A DNA stretch of 45,615 nt from Bradyrhizobium nitroreducens (GTDB lineage: Bacteria; Pseudomonadota; Alphaproteobacteria; Rhizobiales; Xanthobacteraceae): the NCBI RefSeq assembly GCF_002776695.1, contig NZ_LFJC01000003.1:8010599-8056213 (forward strand), written 5' to 3'. Made by a program: the position numbers and the translations under genes. Each line of letters starts with the position of its first letter. Position 1 is the stretch's first letter. The notes under the pieces are model-generated. The model saw nothing but the letters and a program-made list of their open reading frames with translations, did no database searches and had not been told where the DNA came from. Positions 40,555-45,615 of the stretch are shown piece by piece.

Positions 40555-43149
40555 ATGAGCCTTTCCCTCCATCCCGATACCCCGCGAGCGAGCACGCTGC
40601 CGAGCCCCGCTCCGGCCAGCGCTGCCTCTGGCGCGGCCGCGGGACCGGGGATCAGGACTAGGCTGTTCACCAAATATGTCGCGCTGTTCGTCGCCGTCGT
40701 CGCCATCGCGCTGCTCGCCAACGGCCTGTTCGAGGTCTTCTTCTATTATCGCGAGCACAAGGCTTCGCTGATCAGGGTCCAGCATGAGCAGGCCGAGGCG
40801 GCTGCGGCCAAGATCGGCCAGTTCGTCAAGGAGATCGAGAGCCAGCTCGGCTGGACCACGCAATTGCCGTGGTCGGCGGGCTCGATCGAGCAGCGCCGGT
40901 TCGACGCGCTGCGGCTGCTGCGCCAGGTGCCTGCCATCACCGAGCTTGCCCAGGTGGATTCGACCGGCAAGGAACGGTTGCGGGTCTCGCGGCTCGCCAT
41001 GGACGCGATCGAGAGCGGGATCGACCTGTCCAGCGATCCGAAGTTTACCGAAGCCGTCGCGCGCAAGGTCTATTACGGCCCGGTGTATTTCCGCCGGGAG
41101 TCCGAGCCCTACATGACGCTGGCGCTCGCCGGCGCGCGCAAGGATGCCGGTGTCAGCATCGCCGAGGTCAATCTCAAGCTGATCTGGGATGTGGTTTCGC
41201 AGATCAAGGTCGGCCAGCACGGGCATGCCTATGTGGTCGGTCCGGAAGGCCGCCTGATCGCGCATCCCGACATCAGCCTCGTGCTCCGCAACACGGACAT
41301 GTCAGGCCTCGCACAGGTGCACGCCGCGCAGGCTGCCGGCGGCACGATGCCGGATGCGCTCGAGGAAGCGCGCAACATCCAGGGCCAGAAGGTCCTGACC
41401 GCATCGGCGCCGATCGAGCCGCTGCACTGGACCATGTTCGTCGAGCTGCCGGTCGAGGAGGCTTATGCATCGCTCTACGCTTCGCTGCAGCGGCTCGCGA
41501 TCGTGCTGCTCGCGGCGTCGATCTTCGCGGTGCTGGCGGGGATATTCCTCGCGCGCCGCATGGTCGGGCCGATCCAGGCGCTGCGCAGCGGCGCCGAAAG
41601 GATCGGCGGCGGCGACTTCTCCCAGCGCATTTCGATTCGGACGGGCGATGAGCTCGAAGGACTGGCCGACCAGTTCAACGACATGGGCGCGCGCCTGCAG
41701 GAATCCTATGCGGACTTGGAGCAGAAGGTTGAGCGGCGGACAACAGAACTGCGCGAGTCTCTCGAACAGCAAACCGCGACTGCGGAAGTATTGAGCGTCA
41801 TCAGCAGTTCGCCAGGTGACCTGGCTCCCGTGTTCGACGCGATGCTGGACAAAGCCATGCAGCTTTGTGATGCAGATTTTGGTGTACTTAATACCTTTGA
41901 CGGGCATTTCCATACCGCGGCTACCCGAGGGCTCTCTCCCGCTTACGAACAGTATCGGCGATCGCAACCGCTGCGTTATGGGCCGGCCACGGCGCCGGCG
42001 CGGCTGTTGGAAGGCGCCGACTTTGTAGAGATCACCGATCTTCTCCACTCCGAACCCTACCGCAACGGCGAACCAAATCGGCGCGCATTGGTCGACCTTG
42101 GCGGCGCTCGATGCCTGCTCGCTGTGCCATTGAAGAAGGATGACCGCGTCGTCGGAAACGTCATGATCTTTCGACAGGAGGATCGATCATTTTCGCAGAA
42201 GCAGGTGAAGCTGCTTCAGCAGTTTGCATCACAAGCCGTGATTGCCATTGAGAACGCGCGGTTGTTGGCCGAATTGCGCAAACGCACTGAAGAATTGTCA
42301 CACTCTCTCGAAGAGCTGCGCACCGCGCAGGACCGCCTGGTGCAGACCGAAAAGCTCGCTTCTCTCGGCCAGCTCACCGCCGGCATCGCTCACGAGATCA
42401 AAAATCCGCTCAATTTCATCAACAATTTCTCCGCTCTCTCGACCGAGCTGATCGACGAGCTCAACGAGGTGCTCGAAGCGGCAAAGCTCGACGGCAAGAC
42501 CAGGGAAGAAGTCGACGAGCTGACCGGCATGCTCAGGGGCAACCTCGAAAAGGTCGTGCAGCACGGCAAGCGCGCCGATTCCATCGTCAGGAATATGCTG
42601 CTGCATTCGCGCCAGGGCTCCGGCGAGCATCGGGCCGCTGACATCAATGCGGTTGTGGAGGAAAGTCTCAATCTGGCCTATCACGGCGCGCGCGCCGAAC
42701 GGCCGTCCTTCAACGTCACCCTCGAACGCGCGCTCGATCCTGCCGCCGGCATGGTCGACATCTATCCGCAGGAAATCACGCGCGTCTTGCTCAACCTCAT
42801 CTCGAACGGTCTTTACGCTACCGCCAAGCGCAAGGAGGGCGCAGGCGAGGCCTTCGAGCCCACCATGCACGTGACGACCAAAGACCGCGGGACCATGGTC
42901 GAGATCCGAATCCGCGACAACGGCACCGGAATTCCGCCGGAAGTGAAAGAGAAGATGTTCAATCCCTTCTTCACCACCAAGCCGGCCGGCGAGGGCACAG
43001 GTCTCGGCTTGTCCATGAGCCATGATATCGTCGTGAAGCAGCACGGCGGCACCATCGACGTCGACACCGAGCCCGGTGTATTCACCGAATTCATCATCAC
43101 CCTGCCGCGCACGATGGCGGCAGGCGGCACTTCCGGAGGCAAGTCGTGA
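40555..43149 (+). CDS. Hybrid-input sensor histidine kinase (Cache-HAMP-GAF-HisKA-HATPase)
   Basis: An 864-residue membrane sensor kinase. The order is transmembrane helix 1 at about 40-62; a periplasmic double-Cache-like domain at about 65-305 (YYGPVYFRRESEPYMTLALA, AHPDISLVLRNTDMS); helix 2 at about 312-332; HAMP at about 335-388; a coiled coil (ESYADLEQKVERRTTEL); GAF at about 412-572; HisKA with phospho-acceptor H613 (GIAHEIKNPLNF); and HATPase_c with N box (NLISNGLYA), DNGTGIPPEV and GTGLGLSM. The GAF-coding stretch (about 41760-42290) is visibly lower in GC than the rest. I chose ATG 40555; upstream starts are possible. It overlaps the receiver gene by 4 nt and should phosphorylate one or both downstream receivers. 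Confidence 0.92.
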   Translation: MSLSLHPDTPRASTLPSPAPASAASGAAAGPGIRTRLFTKYVALFVAVVAIALLANGLFEVFFYYREHKASLIRVQHEQAEAAAAKIGQFVKEIESQLGWTTQLPWSAGSIEQRRFDALRLLRQVPAITELAQVDSTGKERLRVSRLAMDAIESGIDLSSDPKFTEAVARKVYYGPVYFRRESEPYMTLALAGARKDAGVSIAEVNLKLIWDVVSQIKVGQHGHAYVVGPEGRLIAHPDISLVLRNTDMSGLAQVHAAQAAGGTMPDALEEARNIQGQKVLTASAPIEPLHWTMFVELPVEEAYASLYASLQRLAIVLLAASIFAVLAGIFLARRMVGPIQALRSGAERIGGGDFSQRISIRTGDELEGLADQFNDMGARLQESYADLEQKVERRTTELRESLEQQTATAEVLSVISSSPGDLAPVFDAMLDKAMQLCDADFGVLNTFDGHFHTAATRGLSPAYEQYRRSQPLRYGPATAPARLLEGADFVEITDLLHSEPYRNGEPNRRALVDLGGARCLLAVPLKKDDRVVGNVMIFRQEDRSFSQKQVKLLQQFASQAVIAIENARLLAELRKRTEELSHSLEELRTAQDRLVQTEKLASLGQLTAGIAHEIKNPLNFINNFSALSTELIDELNEVLEAAKLDGKTREEVDELTGMLRGNLEKVVQHGKRADSIVRNMLLHSRQGSGEHRAADINAVVEESLNLAYHGARAERPSFNVTLERALDPAAGMVDIYPQEITRVLLNLISNGLYATAKRKEGAGEAFEPTMHVTTKDRGTMVEIRIRDNGTGIPPEVKEKMFNPFFTTKPAGEGTGLGLSMSHDIVVKQHGGTIDVDTEPGVFTEFIITLPRTMAAGGTSGGKS

Positions 43150-43535
43150 ACGTTTACATCCTGGTCGTCGACGACGAACCCGACGTCGAGGCGCTGTTCC
43201 GGCAGCAGTTCCGGCGCGAGTTGCGCGCCGGCCGCTTCCAGATGGAGTTCGCTACGTCCGCGCCCGATGCGCTCAAGCGCGCGGCGGAGGTTCGCGATCC
43301 CTCGCTGATCCTGATCCTGTCCGACATCAACATGCCGGGCATGAGCGGGCTGGACATGCTGCCGAAGGTCCGCGCCGCACATCCGGACGTTCCCGTCATC
43401 ATGATCACGGCCTATGGCGACGCCGAGACGCGGCGGAAGGCGATCGAGCGCGGCGCCGTCGGGCTGCTCACCAAGCCGATCGACTTTGCCCTGCTGCGGC
43501 AGGAGATCGACACGAGGCTCGAGAAAGCCGCATGA
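43146..43535 (+). CDS. Single-domain response regulator
   Basis: A 129-residue lone receiver domain. The acidic pair is in VVDDEPD at 8-14, the phospho-acceptor is D60 in LSDINMPGMSG, Thr/Ser lies in MITAYGDAE and the conserved Lys in LLTKPID. There is no output domain, so it works by protein contact or as a phosphate relay or sink for the kinase. The start is GTG, overlapping the kinase stop by 4 nt; its own stop overlaps the next start by 4 nt. It is related to the receiver of the following cyclase protein (same MP.MDG/MSG and TKPIDF patterns), suggesting duplication. Confidence 0.93.
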   Translation: MNVYILVVDDEPDVEALFRQQFRRELRAGRFQMEFATSAPDALKRAAEVRDPSLILILSDINMPGMSGLDMLPKVRAAHPDVPVIMITAYGDAETRRKAIERGAVGLLTKPIDFALLRQEIDTRLEKAA

Positions 43536-44782
43536 CTGCGACCATCCTCTTCGTCGACGACGAGCCGGATCTCGAGGCGCTGGTCCTGCAAAAATTCCGC
43601 AGGCAGATCCGCGAGGGGCAGCTCGCGCTCGTGTTCGCGCGCGATGGTCTCGAGGCGCTGGAATCGCTCGAGCAGAACCCCCATGTCGACATGGTCGTCT
43701 CCGACATCAACATGCCCCGGATGGACGGCCTGTCGCTGCTGGCGAAGCTCCAGGAGGCCGAAGACAAGAAATCGACCATCATCGTCTCCGCCTATGGTGA
43801 CATGAGCAACATCCGAACCGCCATGAACCGCGGCGCGTTCGACTTCCTGACCAAGCCGATCGACTTCGCCGATCTGGAAGCCACGATCGGCAAGACCATC
43901 CGCCACATCGAGATGCTGCGCGAGGTGCGTCGGCGCCAGACGGAAGCCGAGCGCGCCCACGCCGCGCTATCGCGTCATTTCTCGCCCGAGCTTGCCAAGC
44001 GTCTGGCCGCCAGCGGTGAGGGTGAGGGAATCGAAGTGCAGTGGCGCGAAGTCGCCACCATCTTCACCGACATTACCGGCTTCACCTCGCTGGTCGAGAC
44101 CGCGCCACCCGAGACGTTGGGCAAGCTGCTCAACGAGTATGTCGGCGGCATGACCGAAATCGTCTTCGCTCATGAGGGAACGGTCGCAAAGATCATCGGC
44201 GACGCGATCCAGGTGCTCTTCAACGCGCCCGGCGATCAGCCGGACTATGCCACGCGCGCGGTTGCCTGTGCCCACGAGCTCGATGCCTGGGCGCAAGATT
44301 TTCGCGCGCGCCAGAGTGCCATGGGCGTCACTTTCGGCGCCACCCGCATCGGCATTCACGCCGGTCCCGCGCTGGTCGGCAATTTCGGCGGTAACCGCTT
44401 CTTCGACTACACTGCGTATGGGGACTCCATCAACATCGCGGCGCGGTTGGAGGCCGCCAACAAGCATCTGGGCAGCCGCATTTGCGTCAGCGCCAGCGTC
44501 GCCGAGGCGGCTGAGAATTTTCAAGGCCGCCCCGTGGGGGAACTGATGCTGCGCGGACGCAGCGAGCCGTTGCGCGCGTTCGAGCCGCTGCCGCCGGCCA
44601 AATACGAAGCCCCGGAAACGGCGCTGTACTTGGAGGCTTTCGCCAAGATGGCGGCCGGCGACGCCGCGGCCATGCCGGCCTTCGCCGCGCTGGTCGGCAT
44701 GCACGCCGACGACTCTCTGGCCGGCTTTCATCTGAAGCGCCTGCTCAACGGCGCCAAGGGCGTTCGTATGCAGCTTGAATAG
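43532..44782 (+). CDS. Response regulator with class III adenylate cyclase output
   Basis: A 416-residue two-domain protein. The receiver at 1-125 has VDDEPD, phospho-acceptor D58 (VVSDINMPRMDG) and K108 (FLTKPIDF). A helical linker (131-165, REVRRRQTEAERAHAALSRH) joins it to a class III nucleotidyl cyclase domain at about 172-360. Metal aspartates D180 (IFTDITGFTS) and D224 (IIGDAIQVLF) are present, K220 fits an adenine-selecting position, and TAYGDSINIAARLEAANK supplies the transition-state Asn and Arg. It would make cAMP when phosphorylated by the upstream kinase. A C-terminal tail of about 50 residues follows the cyclase. Adenylate rather than guanylate specificity is inference. Confidence 0.92.
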   Translation: MTATILFVDDEPDLEALVLQKFRRQIREGQLALVFARDGLEALESLEQNPHVDMVVSDINMPRMDGLSLLAKLQEAEDKKSTIIVSAYGDMSNIRTAMNRGAFDFLTKPIDFADLEATIGKTIRHIEMLREVRRRQTEAERAHAALSRHFSPELAKRLAASGEGEGIEVQWREVATIFTDITGFTSLVETAPPETLGKLLNEYVGGMTEIVFAHEGTVAKIIGDAIQVLFNAPGDQPDYATRAVACAHELDAWAQDFRARQSAMGVTFGATRIGIHAGPALVGNFGGNRFFDYTAYGDSINIAARLEAANKHLGSRICVSASVAEAAENFQGRPVGELMLRGRSEPLRAFEPLPPAKYEAPETALYLEAFAKMAAGDAAAMPAFAALVGMHADDSLAGFHLKRLLNGAKGVRMQLE

Positions 44783-44791
44783 GAGTTCGTC

Positions 44792-45538
44792 ATGATCCGT
44801 GAGTTCTCTGCCGGAAATTACCGTTTCATTCCGTCCGTGTTTCAATATTCGGCGGGTGCCGCCGCGGATGATGGCTATGAGATCGAGCGCGTCCGCTTCG
44901 ACCGTCTGGTGCCGCTTGCGGAAGGGTTCGCGCTGGCTGCGAAGTTCATCCAGGAGGCAGGGCGTCCGCTGACCGCGTTCTGCGCCTGCGAGCTGCGTTC
45001 GCCGGCGGCCTTCAGCGAGGAGGGGTTTCGCGCGTTCAACCTGCACTATGTGAAGACGCTGTCTGAATGGGGCATCTTCGACGGTACCACCAATCCCGTG
45101 GCGCGCAGCAATGTCTGTCCCGAGATTGATCCGCCGTCCGAGCCGTCGTTCTATGCGTTCTCGTTCACCCGCCCGACACGCTCGAAGGCGCCGAGCTTCG
45201 TGATCGCCGGCGGCGCCGAGGCGCGCGAGGGTAGCGGCACCTATGTCGAGCGCACCGTACGCTACCGCGATCTCAGCCCGGAAGGGCTGCGCGAGAAGGT
45301 GCGCTTCACCACGACGTCGCAGATGGAAAGCCGGATGGCGGCCTTCGGCTTCGGCTGGAAGGACACCACGGGTGTGCAGGCCTATTCCGTGCACGATTTC
45401 CACCATGCGCTCGTCGACGAGTTGGTCCGCCGCGGCGCGTTGCGCTCGGGCCTGACCTGGCATTTCGCGCGGCCGCCGGTGGTCGATCTCGAATATGAGA
45501 TGGATTGCCGCCGCGTGATGCGCGAGGTGGTGATCTAG
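44792..45538 (+). CDS. CnbZ-like protein (2-amino-5-chloromuconate deaminase family / RidA-related)
   Basis: A 248-residue protein that resembles the CnbZ family, described for deamination of 2-amino-5-chloromuconate and distantly related to RidA. Landmarks are EFSAGNYRFIPSVFQYSAG at the start, PLTAFCACELRSPAAFSEEG near 60, and TNPVARSNVCPEIDPPSEP near 102, whose Arg and Cys/Pro pattern resembles the RidA active-site strand. AGGAG overlaps the cyclase gene's stop codon, with the ATG 9 nt later, so it belongs to the signalling operon. The family name comes from recall, and many members are unstudied. A metabolic enzyme here could make or remove the signal; that is speculation. Confidence 0.6.
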   Translation: MIREFSAGNYRFIPSVFQYSAGAAADDGYEIERVRFDRLVPLAEGFALAAKFIQEAGRPLTAFCACELRSPAAFSEEGFRAFNLHYVKTLSEWGIFDGTTNPVARSNVCPEIDPPSEPSFYAFSFTRPTRSKAPSFVIAGGAEAREGSGTYVERTVRYRDLSPEGLREKVRFTTTSQMESRMAAFGFGWKDTTGVQAYSVHDFHHALVDELVRRGALRSGLTWHFARPPVVDLEYEMDCRRVMREVVI

Positions 45539-45615
45539 AGCGTTTTCGAGCGAAGTGGACACCGGTTCGCGTGAAGAAAACGCGTCAAAACAAGAATCTA
45601 GAGCTTCGGTTCTGA
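45534..45615. repeat. Dispersed intergenic repeat, type D (reaches the window edge)
   Basis: The element begins TCTAGAGCGTTTTCGAGCG and repeats TCTAGAGC near its end; inside, GCGTTTTC and GAAAACGC are inverted. I recognise it as a repeat common in Bradyrhizobium and relatives. Its first bases include the stop codon of the preceding gene. Confidence 0.75.

Overview
The window looks like chromosomal DNA of a Bradyrhizobium-type alphaproteobacterium (Nitrobacteraceae). The reasons are the high GC with strong G/C third positions, the many sugar-acid and aromatic catabolic and transport genes, TRAP transporters, a CYP199-like P450 and PuR-like ferredoxin reductase, and several families of palindromic intergenic repeats familiar from this group. 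No rRNA, tRNA, CRISPR array, transposase or integrase was seen. All assignments come from reading the sequence; no database search was run.

Layout. 0.1-7.7 kb: an Lrp/AsnC regulator divergent from an AceE-type 2-oxoacid dehydrogenase E1; an aldehyde dehydrogenase with a textbook terminator; a divergent SMP-30 lactonase/uronate dehydrogenase pair (oxidative hexuronate pathway); a nitroreductase. 7.7-10.6 kb: a visibly AT-richer, gene-poor insert with a small unknown protein and a Dgt-type dGTPase. 10.6-16.3 kb: a GntR regulator divergent from a sugar-acid dehydratase and a DctPQM TRAP transporter. 16.3-22.1 kb: histidine phosphatase and crotonase-fold protein, ferredoxin reductase, two PfkB kinases, a two-module VOC protein. 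22.2-30.5 kb: a TetR regulator, then an apparent seven-gene operon of an NMT1/SsuABC-like ABC transporter followed by an enolase-superfamily enzyme, a Gfo/Idh/MocA oxidoreductase, a DUF993 TIM-barrel protein and a sugar-phosphate isomerase-like protein. This reads as a complete uptake-plus-breakdown system for an unidentified compound. 30.5-32.5 kb: a MACPF (perforin-like) protein with a 95-aa partner, preceded by an unusually structured leader. 32.7-35.2 kb: a P450 divergent from a split ThDP-dependent decarboxylase. 35.3-40.5 kb: TetR-adaptor-RND efflux operon ending in a strong terminator. 40.5-45.5 kb: sensor kinase, receiver, receiver-adenylate cyclase and a CnbZ-like protein in one tightly coupled operon.

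The most unusual items are the MACPF operon with its nested-palindrome leader, the DUF993 catabolic operon, the dGTPase insert, the kinase-to-cyclase operon, and an intergenic repeat whose four copies can all be drawn as the same junction of three hairpins on an outer stem, with compensated sequence changes in the hairpins.
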